Shown: in pieces, positions 1 through 7,833 of the stretch
Position numbering within the stretch: position 1 is the stretch's first letter
How the letters are laid out: every line of letters starts with the position of its first letter
From: UMGS755 sp045590535
GTDB taxonomy: Bacteria; Bacillota; Clostridia; UBA1381; UBA9506
DNA: 64,000 nucleotides
Assembly (NCBI GenBank): GCA_045590535.1
Contig: JAZNRE010000028.1
Span: 1-64,000, forward strand
Reading direction: 5' to 3'
The notes under the pieces: model-generated
What the model was told of the DNA's origin: nothing
The model's database searches: none
The model's input: only the letters and a program-made list of their open reading frames with translations
Made by a program: the position numbers and the translations under genes

Positions 1-1142
1 ATGTAGTTACCCAAAGCGCCGGTTGCGGTGGTGGAAGGGAAGCGTACGGGGGGCTTTCCTAACAAATAGCGTGCTGCATTAAGACCGGCCACAATGCCGG
101 AGGCGGCAGATTCCACATAGCCTTCCACACCGGTCATCTGTCCGGCAAAGTAGAGGCCTTTTCGGTTTTTATAAGCAAAGGTTTCGTCTAAAAGACCCGG
201 GCTGTGCAAGTAGGTATTTCGATGCATTACGCCGTAGCGGACAATGTCTGCATTTTCAAGACCGGGAATCATCGAGAACACTCTCTTTTGTTCACCAAAC
301 TTTAAATGGGTCTGAAAGCCTACCATGTTGTAAAGTGTGCCCTCGGCGTTATCCTGACGAAGCTGCACCACGGCGTGATAGCGCTGGCCAGTTTCAGGGT
401 GTTCGAGTCCTACCGGCTTTAAAGGGCCGAAGGTGAGGGCCTGATGACCACGGGCGGCCATTACCTCAACGGGCATGCAACCTTCAAAAACCTTGCTATT
501 TTCAAATTCTTTAAGCTCTGCAGTTTCGGCCGAAATCAAAGCCTCATAAAAGGCATCATATTCTTCTTTTGTCATGGGGCAGTTAATATAGTCAGCGGTG
601 CCACGGTCATAACGGGCCTTGCGGAACACCTTAGACATGTCAATGGATTCTGCCGTTATAATGGGTGCGGCTGCATCGTAAAAGTACAATTGACCGCAGA
701 GAGCACCAATTTTTTCAGAAAGAGCATCCGAGGTTAAAGGGCCTGATGCTATGACAACACAATCAGCATCGGGAATATCCGTAATTTCCTCTGAAACAAT
801 GGTAATCAAGGGGGAAGAGGCAATTCGGTCAGTAATTGTCTGGGAAAAACCGATCCGGTCCACAGCCAGAGCGCCACCGGCCGGCACACGGCACTTGTCG
901 GCAGCAAACATAATCACCGAATCAAGCAGGCGCATTTCTTCTTTTAAAAGCCCTGCACCATTTTCAAGCCCTTCTGCCCGTAAGGAATTGGAGCATACCA
1001 ATTCGCCCAAAGTGGTAAGACTGTGAGCCGGTGTGTGCTTTTTGGGCTTCATTTCATATAAGGTTACGGGTATGTTATGTTTGGCAAGTTGCCAGGCTGC
1101 CTCACAGCCCGCCAGCCCGCCACCAACGACGATAGCTTTCAT
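1..1142 (-). CDS. trmFO: TrmFO, folate-dependent tRNA (uracil-54-C5)-methyltransferase, partial at left edge
   Basis: Makes the T-loop m5U54 in tRNA using methylene-tetrahydrofolate and FADH2, the route found in many Firmicutes. The reading frame runs from an ATG at 1142 through the left edge, so the C-terminus is missing (about 380 residues visible of about 435). The N-terminus has the FAD-binding VVGGGLAGCEAAW motif (residues 5-17), and ELVCSNS with the conserved Cys50 follows. AAGGAGA lies just before the ATG. The acetyltransferase gene ends 26 nt upstream on the same strand, so the two are probably co-transcribed. TrmFO is the only family that fits. Confidence 0.95.
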   Translation of the reverse strand, partial: MKAIVVGGGLAGCEAAWQLAKHNIPVTLYEMKPKKHTPAHSLTTLGELVCSNSLRAEGLENGAGLLKEEMRLLDSVIMFAADKCRVPAGGALAVDRIGFSQTITDRIASSPLITIVSEEITDIPDADCVVIASGPLTSDALSEKIGALCGQLYFYDAAAPIITAESIDMSKVFRKARYDRGTADYINCPMTKEEYDAFYEALISAETAELKEFENSKVFEGCMPVEVMAARGHQALTFGPLKPVGLEHPETGQRYHAVVQLRQDNAEGTLYNMVGFQTHLKFGEQKRVFSMIPGLENADIVRYGVMHRNTYLHSPGLLDETFAYKNRKGLYFAGQMTGVEGYVESAASGIVAGLNAARYLLGKPPVRFPSTTATGALGNY

Positions 1143-1168
1143 GATTTCTCCTTATGATCAAGTAAAAT

Positions 1169-2314
1169 TTAAATGGAATTGGTTAAAATGTGATTGATGT
1201 AATTCTGCTGTTTGGGGTAAAGTCTATCAAGGTTGTCAATGGCCTTAACAGAGGCTTCCATCAGGCCGAGTTCGCAAAGCTCTTTGGCAGACATATAACC
1301 CATAATGAGTTGGGTGAGGGAGCCAATGTCGGTTTTGGCATCAGCCAGTAAATTATCAGCCCGAAGAATCTGCCCATCCAGCTCATAATAAACGCCTGTG
1401 TTTTCAGAATAAAAATCATCCGCTACAGAAAGGCGAATATCCTCTAATCCGGCCGAAAGCACAGCGCAAACATCCACAATCCGCGCCATCACAAAGGGCT
1501 GACGGCGGCAAACCGGTGGTTCAGGGAAGAGAACCGGCATTGTGCTTGCAGCAGGAAGCGTAAAATCAATTTGCGAATAAGTGGAAAAGTGTGCCGCTGT
1601 GAAAGAGAGAAGGGCTTCTTGACTTTCTTTGGTTGTATAGGCCATTTCTAGCACACGAAAACGGTTTGCATCTTTTATAAAGCTGATATAGCCACAAAGA
1701 CTGCCCGTATTGTCTTTGCAGGCATAAACATAGCCGGCTTCTGCCTGCAAAAGTTTAAAAATAAAGTTCCAGTCCTCTCGCGAGCGGCAAACATAGCCGT
1801 TTTTACCGTGGCAAAAGGCGTTATAAACCGTGTTCAGCGCCTCATAATCTTCCAAAGTGGCAGGGTACATAGAAAGATTGCTTTGCACTTTTGGAAACTG
1901 GTTAAAAGTCACAGAACAGTGTGTTTCTTCATAGCAAAGAGCATAACCCATTTTGCAATAAAAGGCATAAGAAAAAGGTTGCAAAAGGCTTAAAGCCTCT
2001 TTTCTTTGTGCTTGTTTTTCCAAAGCCGTGTGCATCAGGGTTTTGGCAATGCCCCGACCCCGCATTTCTGGTGCGGTGCTAACGCCAACAATGTAAGAGA
2101 CAGGCAGTACATGTCCCCGCAGGGAAAGCTGATAAGGGACAAGCTCTAGGGCGCCTGCAAGGCAGTCATCCTGTAACACAGAAACAGCATTTTTGCCCTG
2201 CCAGAACTCCCCAAAATAAAGGGACAAGAAGGGCTCTTCCTCTGAAAAGGCATATTGCCATAGGTCTTTAATTTGCTCTTTATAAGCTGTACTGTCAAGT
2301 GGATTGATAACCAT
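1169..2314 (-). CDS. GNAT acetyltransferase, Eis-like, with C-terminal SCP2-like domain
   Basis: A 381-residue protein with Eis-family architecture: an N-terminal GNAT fold, a second degenerate GNAT fold and a C-terminal sterol-carrier-like region. The acetyl-CoA loop is seen as APEMRGRGIAKTLM (about residues 81-94), and FYCKMGY matches the Eis-type FYRRFGY segment. Such enzymes acetylate amines, including aminoglycosides or polyamines; the substrate here is unknown. The ATG at 2314 follows a GGAGGCGG ribosome site. The gene ends 26 nt before trmFO, suggesting an operon. The family is clear; any antibiotic-resistance role would be inference only. Confidence 0.85.
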   Translation of the reverse strand: MVINPLDSTAYKEQIKDLWQYAFSEEEPFLSLYFGEFWQGKNAVSVLQDDCLAGALELVPYQLSLRGHVLPVSYIVGVSTAPEMRGRGIAKTLMHTALEKQAQRKEALSLLQPFSYAFYCKMGYALCYEETHCSVTFNQFPKVQSNLSMYPATLEDYEALNTVYNAFCHGKNGYVCRSREDWNFIFKLLQAEAGYVYACKDNTGSLCGYISFIKDANRFRVLEMAYTTKESQEALLSFTAAHFSTYSQIDFTLPAASTMPVLFPEPPVCRRQPFVMARIVDVCAVLSAGLEDIRLSVADDFYSENTGVYYELDGQILRADNLLADAKTDIGSLTQLIMGYMSAKELCELGLMEASVKAIDNLDRLYPKQQNYINHILTNSI

Positions 2315-2440
2315 TTTTCCGCCTCCTGTTCTGTGCTTTATTCTTTCACATTCCGTCTATAAATATGACCCTATAAGTGTATCACAAAAAGCGGAGGCTT
2401 GTCAATTCGAATGCATTAAAAAAGAATGGAGAATTCGGCG

Positions 2441-2491
2441 GCAAAAACAAAGAAAGCGTCAGGTTCCCTGTGTTTAGGGAACTGACGCTTT
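2441..2491 (-). terminator. Rho-independent terminator after spoVS
   Basis: The arms 2453-2468 and 2477-2491 pair over 15 bp with one bulged G. On the minus strand the stem is followed by CTTTGTTTTTG. It lies 20 nt past the spoVS stop. Confidence 0.8.
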
Positions 2492-2510
2492 TCCATTGTT
2501 GAAAAAAGAA

Positions 2511-2771
2511 CTATCTTGGTTCGACTAAGAGTTTGATGGCGGTTCGATCTTCACCGTCGATGGAAACATCGACAAAAGAGGGGGTACAGATTAAATCAAC
2601 ACCCGATGGAGATAAAAAGCCACGGGCAATTGCGATGGCTTTAATGGATTGATTTAACGCCCCTGCACCGATGGCTTGAATTTCGGCAGAACCATTTTCT
2701 CTAATGACTCCCGCCAAAGCACCGGCAACGGAATTTGGATTGGATTTTGAAGAGACCTTAAGTGACTCCAT
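2511..2771 (-). CDS. spoVS: Stage V sporulation protein S
   Basis: An 86-residue SpoVS, a small Alba-like protein needed for progression past stage V and for normal coat assembly. The sequence MESLKVSSKSNPNSVAGALA and a GAGALNQSIKAIAIARGFL core are diagnostic. The frame stays open upstream to 2894, but the ATG at 2771 is chosen because GGTGGGAG precedes it and because the SigH promoter at 2814-2842 would otherwise fall inside the coding region. It is monocistronic and divergent from sleB-ypeB, with a terminator directly downstream. Confidence 0.96.
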   Translation of the reverse strand: MESLKVSSKSNPNSVAGALAGVIRENGSAEIQAIGAGALNQSIKAIAIARGFLSPSGVDLICTPSFVDVSIDGEDRTAIKLLVEPR

Positions 2772-2813
2772 TTTTCTCCCACCTTTTTCATTTTTCAAAG
2801 TCCACCACATATT

Positions 2814-2842
2814 ATATTCGACGCTTGACATAAAAATCCTTT
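2814..2842 (-). promoter_or_regulatory. SigH-type promoter of spoVS
   Basis: On the minus strand AAAGGATTT (2834-2842) matches the SigH -35 consensus RnAGGAwww at every position. An 11-bp spacer follows, then GTCGAATAT (2814-2822), which matches the -10 consensus RnnGAATww at every position. B. subtilis spoVS is also SigH-controlled, so motif and family knowledge agree. Confidence 0.85.
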
Positions 2843-2863
2843 TTTTGATATAAAAAATTATCT

Positions 2864-2870
2864 TTCGACA
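2864..2870 (-). promoter_or_regulatory. Spo0A box upstream of the spoVS promoter
   Basis: A perfect TGTCGAA on the minus strand, 21 nt upstream of the SigH -35 element. This is a position from which Spo0A~P could activate. Binding is inferred from the motif only. Confidence 0.55.
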
Positions 2871-2880
2871 AATAGTTTTG

Positions 2881-2939
2881 TGCAAAATATACAAAAAATA
2901 TGAAAGAGGGCTGTGCTCTCAAATTATGTATATTTTGCA
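2881..2939. repeat. 13-bp inverted repeat between spoVS and sleB
   Basis: TGCAAAATATACA (2881-2893) and TGTATATTTTGCA (2927-2939) are exact reverse complements separated by 33 bp. CAAAAAATATGAAA also occurs twice, at 2892 and 2938. The element lies in the divergent spoVS / sleB intergenic region, upstream of sleB. Confidence 0.7.
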
Positions 2940-2987
2940 AAAAATATGAAAACATAGAGGTAAAACCTTGATGCAAAGGAGATTAAC

Positions 2988-3461
2988 ATGACAAAACGCT
3001 CATTTTGGATGGCCACTCTTTTCACAATTCTGTTTTTTCTTTTGTGTTTTGTGGCTATTAACGAAAGCATTGCAAATCGGCAGGCGGAGGCGGCAGGGCG
3101 CTATTCCAATGATGTGCAGCTTTTAGCCCGATGTGTAAACGGTGAGGCGCGGGGAGAACCCTATGAAGGTCAGGTGGCCGTTGCAGCGGTGATTTTAAAC
3201 CGGGTCAAGCACCCCTCTTTTCCCAATACCATTGCCGGTGTTATTTATCAGCCGGGTGCCTTCACGGCGACCGTTGACGGACAGATTCACTCGCCCATCA
3301 GCCCTGACAGCACAGTCTATAAAGCCTGTCAGGATGCTATGAACGGCTGGGACCCTTCAAACGGTGCTGTGTACTATTATAATCCACGCAAAACAACCAA
3401 TCGGTGGATTTTCTCCCGTCGGGTTGTTAAGGTCATTGGCAATCACCGTTTTGCCAAGTGA
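2988..3461 (+). CDS. sleB: Spore cortex-lytic hydrolase SleB, minimal form
   Basis: A 157-residue cell-wall hydrolase of the SleB catalytic family, a lytic enzyme that degrades spore cortex peptidoglycan during germination. A hydrophobic segment at residues 8-25 acts as signal peptide or anchor. The catalytic domain begins at LLARCVNGEARGEPYEGQ and contains AVAAVILNRVKHPSFP and VYYYNPRKT. The N-terminal peptidoglycan-binding domain of the roughly 300-residue Bacillus SleB is absent. ypeB follows 36 nt downstream, the classical sleB-ypeB operon in which YpeB stabilises and localises SleB. Forespore expression is expected, but no clean SigG site was found. Confidence 0.92.
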   Translation: MTKRSFWMATLFTILFFLLCFVAINESIANRQAEAAGRYSNDVQLLARCVNGEARGEPYEGQVAVAAVILNRVKHPSFPNTIAGVIYQPGAFTATVDGQIHSPISPDSTVYKACQDAMNGWDPSNGAVYYYNPRKTTNRWIFSRRVVKVIGNHRFAK

Positions 3462-3497
3462 TGAACAGACAAAAATAAGGAAGAAAAGGGGAACACT

Positions 3498-4847
3498 ATG
3501 GGATATCGAAAAAGAAGAATATTCAGCTGGGTCACAGGTGTGGTCATTGGAGTGCTGGCTGTGATTTCGATTGTGGGCATTTATCAGTATAAGCGTGCGG
3601 AGGATTTGGCGCTGGCTGTTGAAAATCAATATGTTCATTCGTTTCATGAATTGACGGATTATGTTAAAGATGTGGAGGTACTGCTGCAAAAAGCAATGCT
3701 GGTTTCGGACCCGAAACAAATGGCGGCTTTATCGTCCGAAATTTACATGCAAACGGCAGCGGCCAAGTCCAATTTAGCGCAGCTTCCTGTTTCGGAACTG
3801 AACCTGACGGGCACATCTAAATTTTTATCTCAAACAGGGGACTATACCTCTTTTTTAGCGGGTAAAACCATTCAAGAAGAGGTTATAACCGAAGATGAGT
3901 TTTTAAATTTATCACAATTGGCCGCTTGTGCAACTGGTGTGAGTCAGCATTTAGAGGAGCTGGAAAATCAACTGTATGCGCAAAATTTAACGCTTAAAGA
4001 AGCGGCCGGCATGACGGCCTATGCGGAGGAGGGTGATTTTTTAAGTGGCATGGAGGGAATGGAGAAGGCCTTTCAGAATTATCCGTCCCTGATTTATGAC
4101 GGTCCTTTTTCAGAACACATTGAAGACATGAAACCCCTCATGCTTGCAAATGAAAAAATGATTACAGAAGAAGAAGCTCTGTCAAAAGCAAAGGCCTTTG
4201 TGCCTTTATTCTGGCGGGAGAAACTTTCTTATGCCGGCGAAAGCAGCGGCACCATTGCCACCTATGACTTTACGGCAAAAGGGGACAGAAACCGTGAAAT
4301 CAGCATCAGCATCACAAAACGGGGCGGGTTTGTTTTATACATGCTGGATAATCGCAATGTTTCAAAAGAAATTTTATCAGTTCGCGAGGCCATGCAGCAT
4401 GCTCACATGTTTTTAAAGGAAAAAGGCTATGAGCCTATGGAAAGCAGTTACTATGAAAAAACAGGCAATGTTGCCACGATCAATTTTGCAGCGGGGCAGG
4501 ACGATGTGATTTTATATTCTGATTTAATTAAAGTGAAGGTGGCTTTGGATAATGGAGAAATTTTAGGCTTTGAATCCCAAGGCTATCTCATGAGTCATAC
4601 AAAGCGAAATTTTTCAGAAGTTGTTTTGAGTCCCCAAGAGGCAGAGGGAAAAGTGAATAAGCATTTATCTGTAGACAATGTGCGCCTTGCTTTGATTCCT
4701 TTAGACAGCCGACGCGAGGTTTTGACCTATGAGTGCAAGGGCTCATTCCAAGATAAAAACTTTTTAATTTATATCAATGCACAGACGGGAAGAGAAGAAA
4801 AGATTTTCATGCTAATTGAATCTGAAGACGGCATTTTAACGGTTTAA
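3498..4847 (+). CDS. ypeB: Germination protein YpeB
   Basis: A 449-residue partner of SleB. A short basic N-terminus is followed by one membrane segment (about residues 9-28), a helical extracytoplasmic region, and C-terminal PepSY-type repeats around EEALSKAKAF and SPQEAEGKVNKHL. In the family, YpeB and SleB need each other for stable incorporation in the spore. The ATG at 3498 follows AAAAGGGG. It is the second gene of the operon; no obvious terminator follows before the SASP gene. Confidence 0.93.
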   Translation: MGYRKRRIFSWVTGVVIGVLAVISIVGIYQYKRAEDLALAVENQYVHSFHELTDYVKDVEVLLQKAMLVSDPKQMAALSSEIYMQTAAAKSNLAQLPVSELNLTGTSKFLSQTGDYTSFLAGKTIQEEVITEDEFLNLSQLAACATGVSQHLEELENQLYAQNLTLKEAAGMTAYAEEGDFLSGMEGMEKAFQNYPSLIYDGPFSEHIEDMKPLMLANEKMITEEEALSKAKAFVPLFWREKLSYAGESSGTIATYDFTAKGDRNREISISITKRGGFVLYMLDNRNVSKEILSVREAMQHAHMFLKEKGYEPMESSYYEKTGNVATINFAAGQDDVILYSDLIKVKVALDNGEILGFESQGYLMSHTKRNFSEVVLSPQEAEGKVNKHLSVDNVRLALIPLDSRREVLTYECKGSFQDKNFLIYINAQTGREEKIFMLIESEDGILTV

Positions 4848-4967
4848 AAAACAAATTTTTCCTGATTATTTTTATGTCTCCGTGTTATACTATGATTGTA
4901 GCCGAAAGCTACAAAAGTGTTTACCATAGACAATAGGAATGAAAAAGGTAAACCGGGGAGTGTAAAA

Positions 4968-5141
4968 ATGAGCAAACGATCAATCATGTCAAATCAGTTA
5001 AAAGAAGAAATCGCCAAAGAATTAGGTGTTTATGAATCCGTTCAGAAAAATGGCGGTTGGGGAGAAGTATCATCCCGTGACTGCGGTAACATGGTGACCA
5101 AAGCAATTGAAATGGCAGAACGCGCAGTTTCAAAAGCATAA
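4968..5141 (+). CDS. sspF: Small acid-soluble spore protein, alpha/beta type (SspF-like)
   Basis: A 57-residue minor alpha/beta-type SASP, which coats spore DNA and protects it from UV and heat. SNQLKEEIAKELGVYE, GGWGEVSSRDCGNMV and KAIEMAERAV align closely with B. subtilis SspF. The ATG at 4968 is preceded by GGGGAG; the longer in-frame start at 4917 has no ribosome site. Upstream TATACTA (about 4890) loosely resembles a forespore -10 element, but no convincing -35 was found. A perfect hairpin terminator lies about 95 nt downstream. Confidence 0.9.
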   Translation: MSKRSIMSNQLKEEIAKELGVYESVQKNGGWGEVSSRDCGNMVTKAIEMAERAVSKA

Positions 5142-5237
5142 CAATTGCGAAAAAGACACTCAAATAGCATCAGACCAACGCTTTTACGCTGATTACATTT
5201 TCCAATGTGAAAATCAAGAATCAGTAAGAGTAAAAGC

Positions 5238-5274
5238 AGAGGGCTATAGCCTTGCGCTATAGCCCTCTTTTTTT
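5238..5274 (+). terminator. Terminator after the SASP gene
   Basis: A perfect 13-bp stem (5238-5250 with 5256-5268), a 5-nt loop and a run of T residues. Confidence 0.9.
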
Positions 5275-5330
5275 AATAAAACCATAGGGAGTGAAAGATT
5301 TTTTGTTCGCAAAATTTATCGAAAAACCGG

Positions 5331-5359
5331 TTGACACTTTTTTGCGGTGGCGGTATAAT
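5331..5359 (+). promoter_or_regulatory. Consensus SigA promoter of the permease gene
   Basis: TTGACA (5331-5336), a 17-bp spacer and TATAAT (5354-5359): both hexamers match the consensus exactly. It lies inside the longest open frame of the next gene, which shows that the true start is downstream. Confidence 0.9.
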
Positions 5360-5401
5360 TTAACAGGCGATGTTTTAATAAAGAAAACGGAGGCAAAACC
5401 C

Positions 5402-6499
5402 GTGACTCACATCAAAAAAAATCCTGTTATGTATATTGCGCTTTTGGCAGCAGCCATAACCTGTCTGTTTGTCCCTTTTGACAAGCAGTATCTTTCTTAT
5501 TTTGACTTTAAAACGCTGACCTGTTTGTTTTGTACCTTGGCTGTGGTTTGTGCCCTAAAAAACATTTATTTTTTCCGCATTGCAGCCTATAACATCGTGT
5601 GCTTATTTAAAAACAGCCGTGCTGTGGTACTGGCTTTGGTTTATATCACTTTTTTAGGGTCTATGCTCATTGCCAATGACATGGCCCTTTTAACCTTTTT
5701 GCCTCTAGGCTATTTCGTTTTAAGCAGCACAAGAAAAATGGAGCTTTTGCGGTTTGTTTTTATTATGCAGACCATTGCAGCTAATTTGGGTGGCATGATA
5801 ACGCCTTTTGGTAATCCGCAAAACTTATACTTATATTCTTTTTATTCCATTAACACAGCCGAGTTTATGGGCATTATGCTGTTGCCCTTTGTTATTGCCA
5901 TTCTGTTAATCACCCTGTGCTGTCTGTTTATTGTGCCCAAAGAACCTTTGGAGCTGGTTGAAGGGTGCTACAAAAAAATGAGTGGCTGGCGGGCGGCGGT
6001 CTATCTTGTTTTATTTGCGTTTTCAATTTTTATTGTATTCCGAACCATTCCTTTTTACTGGGGCTTGATTGTCATTCCTTTAGCTCTTTTGTTTTTAGAC
6101 AGAAAGGCCCTGAAAGATGTAGACTATCCGCTTTTAATCACCTTTTGTGCATTCTTTGTTTTTTCGGGCAACCTATCAAGAATTCCTGCTGTGTGCAGTT
6201 TTTTAGGCAAACTGGTGGAAAAACAGACGCTTTTATGTGGCGTTTTATCCTGTCAGGTTATCAGCAATGTGCCCAGTGCGGTGCTGCTTTCTAAGTTCAC
6301 GCAGAATTACAGAGAATTGCTTGTTGCCGTTAACATCGGCGGCGCCGGCACTCTGATTGCGTCTTTAGCCAGCCTGATTACTTTTAAAGAATATTTGCGT
6401 TATGAACCGGGTCGGGCAAAGGGCTATATAATCCATTATTCTATCTATAATTTCGGGATTTTATTGATTCTGTTTGTTATTATGTTTTTTTGCTTATAA
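5402..6499 (+). CDS. SLC13/ArsB-type anion permease
   Basis: A 365-residue inner-membrane protein of the ion transporter (citrate/arsenite/sulfate) superfamily, with about 10 hydrophobic segments. Two family-type motifs are visible, GSMLIANDMALLTFLPL and GGMITPFGNPQNLYLYS; the repeated TPFGNP / SNVPSAVLL pattern marks the two substrate-binding re-entrant loops. The GTG at 5402 is chosen: GGAGG stands 8-9 nt before it and it lies downstream of the SigA promoter, unlike the frame's first GTG at 5291. The substrate is unknown (a dicarboxylate, citrate or another oxyanion). Confidence 0.8.
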   Translation: MTHIKKNPVMYIALLAAAITCLFVPFDKQYLSYFDFKTLTCLFCTLAVVCALKNIYFFRIAAYNIVCLFKNSRAVVLALVYITFLGSMLIANDMALLTFLPLGYFVLSSTRKMELLRFVFIMQTIAANLGGMITPFGNPQNLYLYSFYSINTAEFMGIMLLPFVIAILLITLCCLFIVPKEPLELVEGCYKKMSGWRAAVYLVLFAFSIFIVFRTIPFYWGLIVIPLALLFLDRKALKDVDYPLLITFCAFFVFSGNLSRIPAVCSFLGKLVEKQTLLCGVLSCQVISNVPSAVLLSKFTQNYRELLVAVNIGGAGTLIASLASLITFKEYLRYEPGRAKGYIIHYSIYNFGILLILFVIMFFCL

Positions 6500-6559
6500 C
6501 CACTATCATTTTTTTATATAAAAAATAGCCAAAATAAGCAAAAAATTTGGTTTTTTTCC

Positions 6560-6588
6560 TTGATTATCCATATGTTTTATGGTATGAT
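6560..6588 (+). promoter_or_regulatory. SigA promoter of the 2-hydroxyacid dehydrogenase gene
   Basis: TTGATT (6560-6565), 17-bp spacer, TATGAT (6583-6588). Transcription would begin near 6595, giving an unusually long leader of about 140 nt. Confidence 0.75.
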
Positions 6589-6600
6589 AAGGACATGATA

Positions 6601-6716
6601 AGTATTACTTATGCTGGGGCGGATTTCAATTGGCAAAAATATATGAGTTGTTACTGCCTTGGGTAATGTAAAAGTGGTGCTAAAACCACGAAACGAGTCA
6701 TTTTAAATTTTTACAT
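6601..6716 (+). promoter_or_regulatory. Structured 5' leader with competing helices (candidate riboswitch)
   Basis: Three nested helices can form: ATTAC/GTAAT (6604-6608 with 6663-6667), GGCGG/CTGCC (6618-6622 with 6654-6658) and CAATT/AGTTG (6627-6631 with 6646-6650). A hairpin GTGGT/ACCAC follows (6674-6678 with 6685-6689). ATGTAAAA (6666-6673) is fully complementary to TTTTACAT (6709-6716), a helix that shares two bases with the first stem and ends just before the AGGAGG site. I recognise none of the common riboswitch cores. Function is inference. Confidence 0.5.
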
Positions 6717-6735
6717 AAAAACAGGAGGTATTTTT

Positions 6736-7770
6736 ATGGAACGCTTAAGAATTTTAGTCACAGTGCCCAAATGCCATGTTGATGTGTGGAGACGCTTTCT
6801 GACTGACCGAGTTATGAAAGAAATGCACGAATTAGGTGATGTGGTTTATAACGAACTGGACAGACCTTACACACCGGAAGAGCTGCGTGATGCTTTGGTG
6901 GATATTGATGTTGCTGTTGCATCATGGGGTACCCTCAGATTTGACGAAGAGGTGCTGTCTAAAGCAAATCGCTTAAAGATTATCGCTTATGCTGCAGGTA
7001 GTGTAGCAGCCCTGGTTTCAGATGCTATTTATGAAAAAGGCATTCTGCTGCTGAGCGGTAACACCGTGTTTGCTGAATCAGTTGCTGAATGCACACTTTG
7101 CTACATCATGTGCTCTCTGCGTAACTTAAGACACTTCTTTATGACACCAGAACGCCCCTGGAGAACCGGTGATGAAGATGCAGAAAAGGGCATCATGGAC
7201 AGAACCATCGGTATCGTTGGCTATGGCATGATTTCCAAGTACTTCTTGAAAATGCTGGAGCCCTTCCATGTAACCAAGAAAATTTATTCCGGTCACATTA
7301 CGGAAGAAGAGGCTGCAAAATATGGCGCAACCGTTGCCACTTTGGATGAAATCTTTGAAACTTGTGATATTATCTCTCTCCATTCTGGCTTGAATGAAAA
7401 GACCTATCACATGATTCAGGAAAAACATTTAAAGAAGATGCAGGACGGCGCCCTGCTTGTTAACACCGCAAGAGGCGCTATCGTGGATGAAGAAGCTCTC
7501 ATCAGAGAATTGCAGACAGGCCGCATCTATGCAGCGCTGGATGTTTTCGAAACCGAGCCCCTGCCGGCTGATTCGCCTCTCTTAACCATGGAGAATGTCA
7601 TCTGCTTACCTCACATTGGCGGTCCTACAATTGACCGTGGTGAATATGTAACCTTAAAGCTGATTGATGAAATTAAAAAATGGCAGAACGGCGCAACAGA
7701 ATTTGAGTGCGAAATTAAGCAGAGCTATGCTGCTAATATGACCAAGGAAGGCTTTAAGCCCAAAAACTGA
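6736..7770 (+). CDS. D-isomer-specific 2-hydroxyacid dehydrogenase (NAD-binding)
   Basis: A 344-residue oxidoreductase of the D-2-hydroxyacid dehydrogenase family (phosphoglycerate, glyoxylate/hydroxypyruvate or D-lactate-type enzymes). The nucleotide-binding motif is IGIVGYGMIS. The catalytic Arg is in NTARGAIVDE, the Glu in FETEPLP and the His in CLPHIGGPT. No ACT domain is present, which speaks against a typical SerA. AGGAGG precedes the ATG. It is followed by a LysR gene on the same strand after 63 nt. The natural substrate cannot be read from the sequence. Confidence 0.85.
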   Translation: MERLRILVTVPKCHVDVWRRFLTDRVMKEMHELGDVVYNELDRPYTPEELRDALVDIDVAVASWGTLRFDEEVLSKANRLKIIAYAAGSVAALVSDAIYEKGILLLSGNTVFAESVAECTLCYIMCSLRNLRHFFMTPERPWRTGDEDAEKGIMDRTIGIVGYGMISKYFLKMLEPFHVTKKIYSGHITEEEAAKYGATVATLDEIFETCDIISLHSGLNEKTYHMIQEKHLKKMQDGALLVNTARGAIVDEEALIRELQTGRIYAALDVFETEPLPADSPLLTMENVICLPHIGGPTIDRGEYVTLKLIDEIKKWQNGATEFECEIKQSYAANMTKEGFKPKN

Positions 7771-7833
7771 TTTAGGCAGATGAGCCAAAAATTTGACTGC
7801 TGATTCTGCTTTAAAGAATCCGGGAGATGCGCT

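Noticed and set aside
3357..3719. 120-codon minus-strand frame across the sleB-ypeB junction
   Set aside because: Shadow of two well-supported genes; no ribosome site.
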